From contig MVBO01000189.1 of NCBI GenBank assembly GCA_002261195.1, positions 1 to 23,150 on the forward strand: 23,150 bases of DNA, in the 5' to 3' direction. The notes under the pieces are model-generated. The model saw only the letters and a list, made by a program, of their open reading frames with translations, did no database searches and had not been told where the DNA came from. The stretch is from Bifiguratus adelaidae (Eukaryota > Mucoromycota > Endogonomycetes > Endogonales). Shown in pieces: positions 10,076-20,102 of the stretch (the first letter of the stretch is position 1; each line of letters begins with the position of its first letter). The position numbers and the translations under genes are program-made.

Positions 10076-11050
10076 GATGAAAGTAAAAGAATGAAGTGGC
10101 AAGGGAGAAGGGCGTCGCCATTTATAACGGCTCTCGACTCCAACTTTGTGGGAAAAATCCCCGGTTGTACCAAAGTGGAAACGCCCGCAAAGAAGTCGTC
10201 ACAGAGATTGCTTACGTTCAGTCATGGTGTTCCTTGGGCTTCAGATGGGCTTCGATCACTTGGCTTGCAAACGTGCGTCTGGGGAGGTCTTCTACTGATG
10301 AAAGGATCGACCGTGAGGCTGCCTGTATAAAGAGGATCCGGCAGTCCATCCTTTGGCCGTTTCCCCACATTTGCAGATGAAATTAGGCCCAATATGGCCA
10401 ATGGATTTTCCCAGTCGATTGGCACTGTAACCCCTAACCCCCAATTGTGCTCGCTGACAAATCAAATGGAAGGGGTTTTGGAGGCCATAATCGCGCACCG
10501 AGTGCAAGTTTAGATCTCGCACTATTCCTGGTAACTCGCTGAGCATAATTCATCTTTAATAAAATACGCGCAATTGCCCTGTGTCGAGAGGCGCGGTTGG
10601 CGTGGGGACATGTCATTCGAGGCCAATGAGACTGTATAATCGATGAATAGCGTCAACACTTGATAAATGTGGCCATGACTTCCCTCAACATCCATCGATC
10701 CCTTTTTAACGGAGCATGTATTCAGCTGTGTGTAACCAGATTATAGATGTCACAAGAAGGACTGAACGGAAACGCGGACATGGTCGGAGAAGCGTACGTA
10801 ACGTTTATGGCGTGTACATCTGCATTCATCAACCATCAAAAATGATCTCCCCAAAACCAGATGATGAAGCATTTGCCTCTCTAGCTACATTGTTCACCCA
10901 TCACGGCTCACTTTAAGTGATTGAATCCTCTTGCAGGCGAAAGGTGGCCTTTGCTGCCCCTATGAAAAAGCTTATGCCCAAAATGGCAATCTCGTTAGGT
11001 CCAGTGCTATGCGCTAGTGCCTTACCTTTTCCGTTCGCTTATCATTCGAC
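10076..11050. promoter_or_regulatory. 975-bp noncoding region between ALDH and the M28 peptidase, with an ALDH TATA box and stress-type motifs
   Basis: This is the longest gene-free stretch. On the minus strand TTATAAAT (10121-10128) lies about 46 bp upstream of the ALDH ATG and is a plausible TATA box. CCCCT (10432-10436) and AGGGG (10472-10476) match the fungal stress-response element core. Several CCAAT or CCAAT-like boxes occur (near 10389, 10399 and 10622). The remainder holds short open frames (for example 10716-10916) without recognisable domains. I see no tRNA-like cloverleaf or repeat. Stress regulation of the ALDH gene is inferred from these motifs only. Confidence 0.4.
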
Positions 11051-12917
11051 ATGACCAAGGCTGCCAAAGTTCTCGCTGCGGCTTCGCTATTGATAGCACC
11101 CGCTAGTTGTGTGCATCGCTTCCTTGTCTTTTCCGGGCAAGCGCCTTCAAAGGGTGCCTTCGAGCATGGCGAATGCTTGGAATTCCGCGGAGACTATAAC
11201 GGAGCTTATTCTATCTACGCTATAAAGGCGGCCTGCGACCATATCGGTGAATCTTCGTGGGTACAGCAGGCCAGCACGCCTGAATTTGGTGACCAAGGCG
11301 GGCGGCTAGTGGCTATCCCTGACGATTACGAGCTCTACACCATCCTAAAACAAGTAGACCTATCTACGGAGCAACAGCGAGGCAACTTCGAGTGGGAGGA
11401 ATTTAGCTTCGAAACCTACAAAGCTCTCGTAGCTGCCAACGCTGCATCGACCGTGTTCATCGACTCTGAACAAGGGAGCCGATCCCCTTACGATTCCAAA
11501 GTTCCCGTCAGCGTTAGAGTATGGGGAAAGGCTATCTCGGAGCAAGTCGAACCATTTGCTAACCGTTATTCATACCTTGGACTTTTGAACCGGATGAGAG
11601 TTAAGCTTTTCCGTCTTTGGCAGCAAGAGTTTTTTCAAACCGAGCAACAGGTTGTGGATAGTCAAGCCGCCTTCATGGCACGGAAGCGAAAGCGTATCGG
11701 TTCCCGTGTGCTCATTGCTCACAATGATCAGACCATGCTCTTGGCGCAACCCAAGGGTATGGCAAGCTACAAGTCACTCCGCCTTCCTCTCGATTCTGTC
11801 ATTTTGCCGGTTGCCGATATGGAAACCGAACCTGCAGTGACTCTACCGGAGAATCATCCGATTCAGTCTGTTCTCAAGAACTTGCATTACAATGAAGATA
11901 TTGCCAGCATTGTCAAGAGCGTTAATATCTCCAAGATGGAGCAAGATGTCACGTATCTGTCTGGTGAACGCGATGATAGCCCCATCAAAGAACGTACTGC
12001 TTACACGAAAGGAGCACAAATGGTGAGTGTTGTCGAATCTCTGAAGGTGTTTGTTTTGTGCTTACACGCGACACATTAGGCTGCAGAATGGGTCAAGGAG
12101 CAATTTGAGGCAGCCAGATGCCATAATGTCACATTTATGAAGTTTATGGACAATTTCTCTCCCAACGTCATATGGTAAGTCCATGTACCGGTCATGGCAA
12201 TCGTGCTGCTTTCGCTATGAGTATTAACTCCGCCATGTAGTGAATTTACAGGCACAGAGTCTCCGGATGAGCTAGTCATTCTCGGTGCCCATTATGATAG
12301 TCGCGGTTCATGGGTATGATTCTAGCTCCTGTCGGCATGAGCACTGTGCTGAATATTCTTAGTGGGGACCTCGAGCTCCTGGTGCGAATGATGATGGCAG
12401 CGGAACCTCCATGTTGTTGCAGAGTGTTGATCTCATTCGTCAGCACAACATTAGCTTCGCCAAAACTGTACAAGTAGTTGCCTTCTCTGGTGAAGAAGAA
12501 GGCTTGCTTGGCTCCAAAGCTTATGCGCAACAGTTGAAGGCCGAAAATGCCAATATCACCCTCATGATTCAAGGCGATATGCTTGCGTACCATAAACCTG
12601 GAGAACCTATGCAGTGCGGATTCCCGGGAAGATACAGTACCAAAGAAGTGATCGCGCTTGCAGCAAACATCACCAACCTCTATGCGCCCGAGCTTGTCAC
12701 CGGCGAGACCATGGCATGTTGCTCGGATCACCAAAGTTTCTGGGAACTTGGTTACGCCAGTACTCAGTTCTTTGAGCGCAATGGGCCAATCGCCGATCCC
12801 ATGTATCACAACTCCAATGACCTTGCTTACCGCGAGGGATACGATTTCAAGCAGTTGGGAGAAATCACCAAGGCTATGTTTGCCACTGTTCTTGCAGTCG
12901 CTGAATTCAAATTGTGA
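11051..12917 (+). CDS. Secreted M28-family zinc aminopeptidase with long N-terminal region
   Basis: Predicted secreted or vacuolar di-zinc aminopeptidase of family M28. Exons: 11051-12022, 12080-12174, 12241-12313 and 12363-12917, with introns of 57, 66 and 49 nt, giving 564 residues. MTKAAKVLAAASLLIAPASC looks like a signal peptide. The M28 domain occupies about 280-560: LVILGAHYDSRG (zinc ligand His373), APGANDDGSGTSM (bridging Asp at 390/391), VVAFSGEEEGLLGSKAY (catalytic Glu424, ligand Glu425), MIQGDMLAY (ligand Asp452) and DPMYHNSNDL (ligand His529). All five metal ligands and the general base are present. Residues about 25-275 are not a domain I recognise; they have a basic patch (ARKRKRIGSR) and may act as a propeptide or accessory domain. 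SVNISKMEQDVTYLSGERD just before the catalytic core fits the usual M28 lead-in. Confidence 0.9.
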
Positions 12918-13044
12918 TTGGTCAATTTAGACATGTGACACTAAGCCATTATACCCAAATCTAGACTTTGTTCGCCGAGTTTATCCTTCGCACCTTCTTT
13001 TACCTTGCTCTCTTGCTTCTCTCACTTCCTCCTGTGGCTCTTTG

Positions 13045-14316
13045 ATGACGGTATCTGCAAAGCCTACAGAGCCATCATGGAAGCGTGATAATGATACACG
13101 ACTAAAGTACTATGAGACACGAGCGCGTATGCTCTTAGACACAAACCAGGTTCTGCTGTCTCTCTACGAAGTTTACCGCCTATTCGAAGTGTCTGCTTCG
13201 GTATGGAAAAGCTGCGCAAGCTTGGATAGATCGGAGACAGAGTTACCAGAATCGGTTGAAAGCAGCGTCGGTGAGGCGCAATCGCTATTGAAAACACTAT
13301 GTGTCGCCTGCGACTGGTCCTTTGACAGCCTACGCCAAGTGACCAAGCGAGTGAATAGTATCGAAGCTTACAACAAGAGGTGCGAGCAAGGAATCACGCC
13401 TATACTACTAGACTGGCTGGAATGCGAGTTCTTTATTCCAACATATCCCTCTAAACTCGATCACGACATTGTCTCTCCACAAAGCCAAAGATTTTCGCTC
13501 AATGTAGGAAAACGGCCAACCCTGCGCGAGGACACTGCATTTTACGACGTGCTTGGCAAGCGATGCTCAGATGACATAGTGTTCCAAGTAGAACATACAG
13601 CTGAATACGGTAACCGATTGTTAGCTGCTCGACCAATACTTGCTCAAACACCAGTGTTATCAGCCATTGAAGATTTGGTAGCCACAACCCAAGCATCACA
13701 GCACACAGAACCGTTGCTCAATGGCATGGACGCCTCCTATCGCACCAATTTCATGTTTCGACTGGGACTCGATTTTATCACACGGGTGCTCGCCGAGCCA
13801 TTACCTTCCTACGGGAGCGAACACCCTTTTCTCCAACACATGTATGCTCTCACTGACTCCTCTACATCCAGTAACGCCTATATCCACAAAATACACACGC
13901 AATTATGCCAACAAAAAATATTTCAATACCTCGAACTCTACATCTACACCCGTAACGCCATCCTCGACGCTAATTACCCGCACATACAGTCGGTAGAAGC
14001 ATTTGAAGAGTACTTCTCATTCGGTTTCTATCTACATTTTCAAATGATTGTCGCCGCCAACGCATTTTGCGACGCCGATACCGGTATCGTGAGTCTACAT
14101 TGTATGGCAGCCATGGCCAATCACACCTGTGAACCCAATCTGAAGGCCGATATTCAAGGATCCATGGTGACCTACACAGCCAAGCGAGATATCAAGGCAG
14201 GCGAAGAATTGACCATAGCATATCACCCCTTCATAGAGGATAGACAGGAACGTCTCGATCAATTGGGACTTCAATATGGTTTTCATTGCCAATGTGAGCA
14301 TTGTCGATCGCTGTAA
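13045..14316 (+). CDS. SET-domain protein (SMYD-like), putative lysine methyltransferase
   Basis: Intronless gene for 423 residues, starting at ATG 13045; an in-frame TTG directly precedes it. The SET domain appears split, as in SMYD-type proteins. An N-terminal SET element, VEHTAEYGNRLLAARPILA, lies about residues 185-203. A helical insert follows, and then the catalytic part. FYLHFQMIVAANAF precedes LHCMAAMANHTCEPNLK (the NHSCxPN-type motif at 359-365, involved in S-adenosylmethionine binding). Next are AKRDIKAGEELTIAYHPF and a short cysteine post-SET tail, FHCQCEHC (Cys415, 417, 420). No MYND zinc finger is visible. The first ~180 residues are helical without a recognised domain. The substrate, histone or non-histone, cannot be told. 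A pyrimidine-rich stretch lies just upstream of the start. Confidence 0.85.
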   Translation: MTVSAKPTEPSWKRDNDTRLKYYETRARMLLDTNQVLLSLYEVYRLFEVSASVWKSCASLDRSETELPESVESSVGEAQSLLKTLCVACDWSFDSLRQVTKRVNSIEAYNKRCEQGITPILLDWLECEFFIPTYPSKLDHDIVSPQSQRFSLNVGKRPTLREDTAFYDVLGKRCSDDIVFQVEHTAEYGNRLLAARPILAQTPVLSAIEDLVATTQASQHTEPLLNGMDASYRTNFMFRLGLDFITRVLAEPLPSYGSEHPFLQHMYALTDSSTSSNAYIHKIHTQLCQQKIFQYLELYIYTRNAILDANYPHIQSVEAFEEYFSFGFYLHFQMIVAANAFCDADTGIVSLHCMAAMANHTCEPNLKADIQGSMVTYTAKRDIKAGEELTIAYHPFIEDRQERLDQLGLQYGFHCQCEHCRSL

Positions 14317-14352
14317 TACCCTTTCGGTACCGAATTCTGCGTTTGCGCACTC

Positions 14353-14361
14353 TATATATAA
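14353..14361 (+). promoter_or_regulatory. TATA box of the glycosyltransferase gene
   Basis: TATATATAA lies in the 64-bp gap between the SET gene's stop and the first ATG of the glycosyltransferase gene. It is 20 bp before ATG 14381 and 89 bp before ATG 14450. With transcription usually starting 25 bp or more past the TATA box, the second ATG may be the one used. Confidence 0.5.
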
Positions 14362-14380
14362 CACATCTCTCACCGCGTCC

Positions 14381-16440
14381 ATGTCCGGCCATGGGTGGAT
14401 GAAGGATACTCATGGAGGGAAGACAAGTGCAGCACTTGCAATACTTCGAATGAACAAGCGCATATATGCTACTCTAGCTCTCGTCGTCGTCTTAGCCCTT
14501 GTGATATTCTCGAGTAACTCCAACACCTCTAATCCTTCCATTGATCTCACCCACTCCAACGCCATCCCCAAGGCGCCTCATCATCACCTTCTCAAGCCTG
14601 CCAATGCTGCCAAGGATACGCCAGCGCAGGAACGAAAAGGTTGGCATACACCAAAACAGATTTCGCAAACTTCAAACAGAGCCTATGAAGCCGATGATTA
14701 TCTCTCCACTGGACCCAACGAATCCAATCATTATCAGCTCCTTGTGCTAATTGCATCGCCCGCCTCCGATCTGTCAAGGCGCAGATTGTTGCGCAAGCAT
14801 TACTTTGGCATTACGGATAACCTGCTGCCTTGCATGGAAGCCAATGCGCAGATCTATTACAAGTTTTGGATTTATGGCGACTCGGAGGAGGAGATCGATA
14901 GCGAGATTTTGCGCAAGTTGGAGGCTGAGAAGATGGAATACGATGACGTAGTGCAGGTTAGGGTACCCTTTGAGCAGACAGAAGTTATACGTTGGGTAAA
15001 AGATGTCAATCAGTCAACCCGCATTGGTTCTTACCGCTGATTTAGGTTGCTGGACCTCTTGCCGCTGATGGCATCACCTTCGATTACTTCGTGTTCCAGG
15101 ATATCAATACCTTCTTACATCTGCCGCAGATTCGCTATGAACTACTGGACGGCATCATTGGGGAAGACACTGAATCGCCATATATACTTGATCCAGAAGC
15201 ACCTACGAATTTGGTCTGGGGAGTGTTTGGGTCAACGTCTATAGGCACCAAGGCCATAATCATGGGACAAGCCGCTGTTCGATTTGCCCTCGACAATGAG
15301 CAAAAGATCAGAAATTCTCAGAACAACAAAGACCCATTCCTTACCCAATATTACAACTATGTCCGAGGACGGCAAGGCGAGGATGGCTTTCCAGTCTTCA
15401 TTCATGAAGATCCCGACCCCTATGATAACCTTGAGGAGCCGACCGAATATACACCACGTTTCATTAGCTGGGAAAACAACGTTGAATCTGTTCACTATGA
15501 AGATATCGCCGTGACTGATGTGATTCAAGATGACGACCTTGAGGCCATTGCTGCGTGGACGCAGTTATCACCCATTCGCCCATGTTATCCAGCCATCTCT
15601 GTATTCAGCAGCCAAAATCAAGCCGAACCACTGGACGATGATCAAGTAGATGATAACCTACTTGGCTTCGATCTCTTTGGTTTACGTCCATCACCATCAT
15701 CCTCTCACAAACCGCAAAATACTCCATCCCCAGTGGCACCCAAAACATATTCTATCGCTGTTATGACGTCTTCATTCATATATCCGGAGAACTGTATGCT
15801 CAAGGCAGCCTATCCATCAGCGCAGAACAAGAGACAGTACGCTTTACAGCACGGTTACAGCTTCATTGCTCGCTCCCAAGAGTTTGCGCAGCAATCGAGC
15901 TCTGCTGTAACGCGCAAGACGGTGTGGGGCAAGATCAACGCCCTCGAGAAAGCGTTGCCGAAATATGACTGGCTCTTTTGGCTTGACATGGACGCTGTGA
16001 TCATGAATCCCAATATCGCCATTGAAGACTTGCTCGCCAAATTCCAAAAGATGGTGGACAACTTTTCAGACATACACCTCATCGTTGCCCAACCCACAGG
16101 CGACAAGATGATCAATGCTGGCGTACTACTCATACGGAACTCTGCTGTGTCTGCCGCATTCCTAAGGACCGTCAATACCGCCGAAGCCTACTTTATGGAC
16201 TCACCAGCATACGAACAGAAAGCCATGTGGGAAATCCTGCAACAACCCAAATGGCGCAAACATGTGCTGGTACTGGACGGAGACAATCACACCTTCAATA
16301 CATTCCCAAAACGCTATAATTGGGGCGATTTTGTGGTGCATTATGCTCCAGACAAGTGTCCTGCTGATGCCGTGATGAAAGGTCTTGCCACGGCTCGACG
16401 GACGTGGCTTGGACAAAAGGTGGAAAACCTAGAAGAATAG
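14381..16440 (+). CDS. Two-domain type II membrane glycosyltransferase: GT31-like fused to GT34 (Gma12/Mnn10)
   Basis: Likely Golgi glycosyltransferase. Exons 14381-14995 and 15046-16440 give 669 residues, or 646 from the in-frame ATG at 14450. The second start would put the membrane anchor (YATLALVVVLALVIF) right after MNKRI, typical of type II Golgi enzymes. Domain 1 (about 118-290) looks like GT31: YQLLVLIASPASDLSRRRLL, KFWIYGDSEEE, VPFEQTEVIRWVAGPLAADG, FDYFVFQDINTFLHLPQI and STSIGTKAIIMGQAAVRFAL. Its usual DDD metal motif reads Asp224-Ile-Asn226. Domain 2 (about 439-650) is GT34 alpha-galactosyl/mannosyltransferase-like: RKTVWGKINALEKALPKYDW, FWLDMDAVIMNP (DxD at 519-521 intact), INAGVLLIRNS, TFNTFPKRYNWGDFVVHYAP. 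A Ser/Pro-rich linker joins them. The intron is placed at GTAAAA rather than at GTTAGG (14957) because only the former restores IRWVAG. Confidence 0.85.
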
Positions 16441-16617
16441 ACATATCTATTCGCATTGATGATTCCGCTATATGTGTTTCTCCCTTCATTTACAACCATG
16501 CATGTCTGATATTACTCGTGTACATACATCTCATGCCTACTAGATGTACCACTTTCTCTGGTTTTCTTTTCCAGCTTCAGCATGGACGGTGGTGATAAGT
16601 TAGCGAACGGCGGGCGA

Positions 16618-18108
16618 CTATTCATCTTGCTCTTGTTGCGTGTCGTCAAGAGACTTGGGGTCTGCGTTCTCGTCGTGTATCTCGTGCTCGTCGCTCGCAT
16701 CACTCTCCGAAGCAAAGAATTCGTCAATTTCTTCCTCCGTGATCGTCTTGACGATAACATCGGTAACTTGTCGTTGAAGTCCTCCGGGAGTTGTAGTAGG
16801 ATGGTCGCAATGAAGGTAATCATGGTGGTTGTGTCGAATGTGTTCGTGTTGTTGGGAGCTTTTACTTGGAGAACGATGTCGCGGTGTCTTGAATTGAAAG
16901 GACGCCTTTTCGGTCGCCAGAAGCGAGGGTGATAGCAATGGTGTTGACGAACCAGCGGTGGCCACTGTGGACGATGGAGTGCCACTGGCCTCTTCCTCTT
17001 CCTCAGAGATAGTGAAAGGGTTGCTGTCCTCTCTCTCTTCCACCTTCACTTCGTCGTCGTCATCGTCGTCATCGTCGTCAAACCCTTCAGTTTGACCGTA
17101 CGATCGAACATCTTCGGAGAAAAAGTCAAGCACAGAAGGCAAACTTTCTGTCGCTTGAGAATGACGAAAAACTTCCACCGCTTCCTCCCATGTTTCTTCT
17201 GTATAGTGTAATTCAAAGGCGCGTGCATTTGGCGTGACCGAGCCATTGACAAAGTATTCTGCGTATTCTGGCAACGTATGAACTGGTATTTCACCCAAAA
17301 CTTGTCTTTTCCTTCCTTGAGGGCGCAGACTCGGTGATCCGATATCTGATGAGGCGTTGCTTTCCGTTCTATTGAGCTTGCTAGAACTCTCTAAGCTTTT
17401 CCTTTTGGCTTCTCGGTAAGCAGGCGTTTCATTGGGAGGTAAACTGTGTTCCACATCATCATGAACGTCGTAATAAGTCTTCTGGGACCTGCTGCTGGGA
17501 GAAAGCGATCCTTCGGTTCGTGCATGCGTTGAATCGGCAGCCGACTCCACATCTGAGTATTCATCGGCATATACTTTCCAGTGCGTGGAAGTGCTATTTG
17601 CGTTGCGTCTCGTGCTGCGGGTTGGGGTCATGGGCAGATTTTGCGGTAAGTGGTCAACGTCTGAGGGTATAACTTCGCTTGTGATATCAGCGAGTGGAGT
17701 GCGTCGACTGGTCGACTTGGAATCTTCACCAAACGTCTTAACTGGTGTAATTGAAGCCTTTGTATATTGGTTGCTGCGCAACCTTTTGCCGAGGAAAGTG
17801 TCTCCGGATGCAGCTCTTGTCAACCTGGGTTTTATGCTACCTACATCGAGCGGAGAATTCTCCTTGTATGCAGTTCTATCGGGATTGGAGTGACTCTTCA
17901 AAGCTCGACGCTTGACCCCAGCCTCAGCCACTCTGGGAGACAGGTCCGCGCTGCGGGTTGCTCTCTTGCGACTAGGCGTCTCATGATCACGTAACGCTTT
18001 CAGATCCAATTGTGTCGGATAAGCGTCCGTGGGCGAGAGAGGAAGCCTCGCCTTTCTGCCATTATCTGGAGTAGTCAGGGCATACCGTGTTTGCGAGTGC
18101 GGCAACAT
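16618..18108 (-). CDS. Unrecognised low-complexity protein with KEN box, D-boxes and CDK-type sites
   Basis: Intronless 496-residue protein that I cannot assign to a family. The N-terminal two thirds is basic and Ser/Thr/Pro-rich. It has several S/T-P-x-K/R sites of CDK type (TPSRK 44-48, TPVK 121-124, TPTR 161-164, TPRHR 408-412, SPSK 413-416) and many minimal SP/TP sites. YKENSP (KEN at 82-84), RTPLADITS (136-144) and RQVLGEIPV (268-276) look like APC/C degrons, the last two being D-box shaped. A possible short folded segment, ARAFELHYTEETWEEAVEVF, lies at 295-314. Then come nine consecutive Asp (344-352), other acidic runs, and a C-terminus rich in Glu/Asp. The composition suggests a nuclear protein degraded at mitotic exit, such as a securin-like or other mitotic regulator, but no homology is seen. 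The gene is convergent with the glycosyltransferase gene. Confidence 0.7.
   Translation of the reverse strand: MLPHSQTRYALTTPDNGRKARLPLSPTDAYPTQLDLKALRDHETPSRKRATRSADLSPRVAEAGVKRRALKSHSNPDRTAYKENSPLDVGSIKPRLTRAASGDTFLGKRLRSNQYTKASITPVKTFGEDSKSTSRRTPLADITSEVIPSDVDHLPQNLPMTPTRSTRRNANSTSTHWKVYADEYSDVESAADSTHARTEGSLSPSSRSQKTYYDVHDDVEHSLPPNETPAYREAKRKSLESSSKLNRTESNASSDIGSPSLRPQGRKRQVLGEIPVHTLPEYAEYFVNGSVTPNARAFELHYTEETWEEAVEVFRHSQATESLPSVLDFFSEDVRSYGQTEGFDDDDDDDDDEVKVEEREDSNPFTISEEEEEASGTPSSTVATAGSSTPLLSPSLLATEKASFQFKTPRHRSPSKSSQQHEHIRHNHHDYLHCDHPTTTPGGLQRQVTDVIVKTITEEEIDEFFASESDASDEHEIHDENADPKSLDDTQQEQDE
17053..17079. repeat. GAY trinucleotide tract encoding nine Asp
   Basis: On the plus strand the tract reads as imperfect GTC/ATC triplets. 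On the minus strand it is nine Asp codons (GAC with two GAT interruptions) within the KEN-box protein. This is a coding microsatellite, likely length-variable in steps of three bases. Confidence 0.85.
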
Positions 18109-18539
18109 CCTCGCGATTCAAACGACTGGAACAAGTAGATTGTTGCTGTGTATCGATTTGGGTTAAATATCTCGAGCTAAAAGAAGAGATACAAGTACGG
18201 TTGAAGAAAGGATGCACAATTAAGCTGTAGATGACAGAGGAAAAGAAGCAAGCACGAGAACAGTAGCAAGGTTGCAGCAAACCAGTTATTAATCCCAAAT
18301 AGGAAAGGACGCGCATCAGTTGCCATATTTGGGTTTGGCGAACCCCTCAAATATATTGCGGTCAATTGAAAGGACCTTCGCCGGAATACGCGATGGTAGA
18401 GCGCGCTGCGTTATCGCTATCACTGCACGGCAATACGTTGGCGTTTTGAAATCAAGTTTATGCGAACTGCAACATAGATATGCGCATAAAGCATGGGCCA
18501 TGAATATCATTTGATATCTTTGTTCCAATCCAAGCCTGG
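18109..18539. promoter_or_regulatory. Divergent intergenic region with ACGCG (MCB-core) motifs
   Basis: This is 431 bp between divergent starts (18108 minus, 18540 plus). ACGCG, the core of the fungal MCB/MBF cell-cycle box, occurs at 18309-18313 and 18388-18392, and TCGCGA lies at 18111-18116 next to the minus-strand ATG. I see no gene, tRNA or clear TATA box. G1/S-type control of the KEN-box gene is only a suggestion from these short motifs. Confidence 0.3.
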
Positions 18540-20102
18540 ATGGATACTCAAGAACTGAAATGGGTACTCAACGACGTCTTGCAAAAGGCTATCGGGCGAC
18601 ATGACTCTGTCGCTCACTTGTCTACTCTACCCGGTCTTATTAGCCATGATCAAGCATCCTTTCCCCAGGCGGAGGTTCTACCAGAAACAGGCTTAGGCGT
18701 TACGGCGACCTACGACCTCATCTGCAAGCAAGTTTTGCCACGACTCAATAACGCTGCAGGTCCTCGATGGTTTGGACTAGTCACTGGTGGCGTCACTCCT
18801 GCGGCGCTGGTTGCAGATTGGCTTGTACCTGTCTGGGACCAGAATGTGGTTCTCCACCGACCACTCGAATCAGTCAGCACGACGTTGGAGCAACACAGTC
18901 TAGACCTTCTCCTCGACCTGTTTGGCTTGCCTAGGGAGCAGTTCCCTGGAAAGACGCTCACAACTGGAGCGACTGCATCCAATATTCTCGCCATTCTTAG
19001 CGCTCGACAGTATCTCGGTTTGACGCATTGGCATCTCGATATTGCCGAGGAAGGGTACTGCGGCAAACAGATCATGTGTCTAGGCATTAAGAGCCATGCA
19101 TCTATAGTGAAAGCTGCCAGCGTAGCAGGTGTGGGCAGGAAGAATTGCATCGAATGCGGGCAATGGAGGCCAGAGGAAGGCTTGGTATGGGACATTGAGA
19201 AGGTGGAAAGTCTTTTGCAAAGTTTCCAAGCTGACGGGGACAAGGCGGCCATTGTTGTCGTTGGATTTGGAGAAGTGAATACGGTAAGCAAGGACAAGCT
19301 TGATTCTCTGGTATGGCCAATAAACCATCATGCAGGGTAGTTTCTCACAGCAAATTGACCAACTTCGAGCCTTGTGCGACAAGTATAAAGCTTGGCTTCA
19401 TATTGATGCAGGTACAGCTCACGCATGGTCGTTTGCTACCACCGACTGATCTCTTGAAAATCCGTAGCCTTTGGAATATTCGCCAGATGTTCTCCGAAAT
19501 TACGACATATGGCGCAAGGACTTGAACTCGGAGATAGTATTACAGCAGACGGACACAAGTGGCTCAACGTTCCTTACGATTGTGGCATATTCTTTACTAA
19601 GCATACTCGTTATACCGTGGAAACCTTGGGTGGCATCAAAGCGGCATATCTCGAGGATGATAACTCGGAGAGCAATATTCCCGATCCCATCACCATGAAC
19701 TTGGAGAACTCGCGACGGTTCAGAGCTTTGCCAGTATACAGCACACTCATGGCATACGGAAAAGCTGGCTATCAGGACATTGTGGAAAGAAATTGCGACT
19801 TTGCGCAAGCATTGCACGCATGGATGAACAATGAAGGGTCTGCGTGGTACGAGACCTTATCCCCTTGTCCGCTCAACATTGTCCTGTTTCACGGCCGAGG
19901 CAAACTTGCGTCCGCCAAAGGTAACAGTGTGCTCATCCAAACCCTCAACGATACCGGCCGACTCTTCTGCACCAAAACGGAATGGAATGGCGTAGACGCT
20001 ATACGAGCTGCTATATCGAATTGGCGCACAATCGTCGACCAAGACCTTGCTGATGTTATTGATGCGCTTAGGGAGGTCGGCCAAAGGTTGAGTGAAAGCT
20101 AG
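18540..20102 (+). CDS. PLP-dependent group II decarboxylase (aromatic/diaminobutyrate/glutamate decarboxylase superfamily)
   Basis: Predicted amino-acid decarboxylase forming an amine; the substrate is unknown. Exons 18540-19283, 19336-19411 and 19468-20102 (introns 52 and 56 nt) give 484 residues. Family features in order: RWFGLVTGGVTPAALVADWL (substrate/PLP pocket, about 76-95), LDLFGLP, and the phosphate-binding-type TTGATASNILAILSARQYLG. Then come KSHASIVKAASVAGVG with the ring-stacking His, and GEVNTGSFSQQIDQL formed over intron 1. WLHIDAAFGIFA, formed over intron 2, carries Asp272 that contacts the pyridine nitrogen. SITADGHKWLNVPYDCG carries the PLP Lys304. All catalytic residues are present, so it should be active. 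The VTGG.TPA style is that of the broad fungal group rather than classical animal DOPA decarboxylase, so tyrosine, tryptophan, diaminobutyrate or another acid are all possible. It is convergent with the aminotransferase, with 148 bp between stops. Confidence 0.88.

Noticed and set aside
10431-10443. Telomere-like CCCCTAACCCCC string
   Set aside because: It has barely two units inside an ordinary intergenic region, so there is no telomeric array; a stress-element-like motif is the simpler reading.
10716-10916. 66-codon open frame in the ALDH-peptidase intergenic region
   Set aside because: It is short and of random composition, with no domain, and nothing but length supports it.
12276-12809. 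177-codon minus-strand open frame
   Set aside because: It is antisense to M28 peptidase exons and their introns; the plus strand carries complete catalytic motifs.
14957-15045. Intron starting at GTTAGG (14957) in the glycosyltransferase gene
   Set aside because: It would delete VRVPFEQTEVIRW, which fits the GT31 pattern. A 50-nt intron starting at 14996 keeps it and restores IRWVAGPL.
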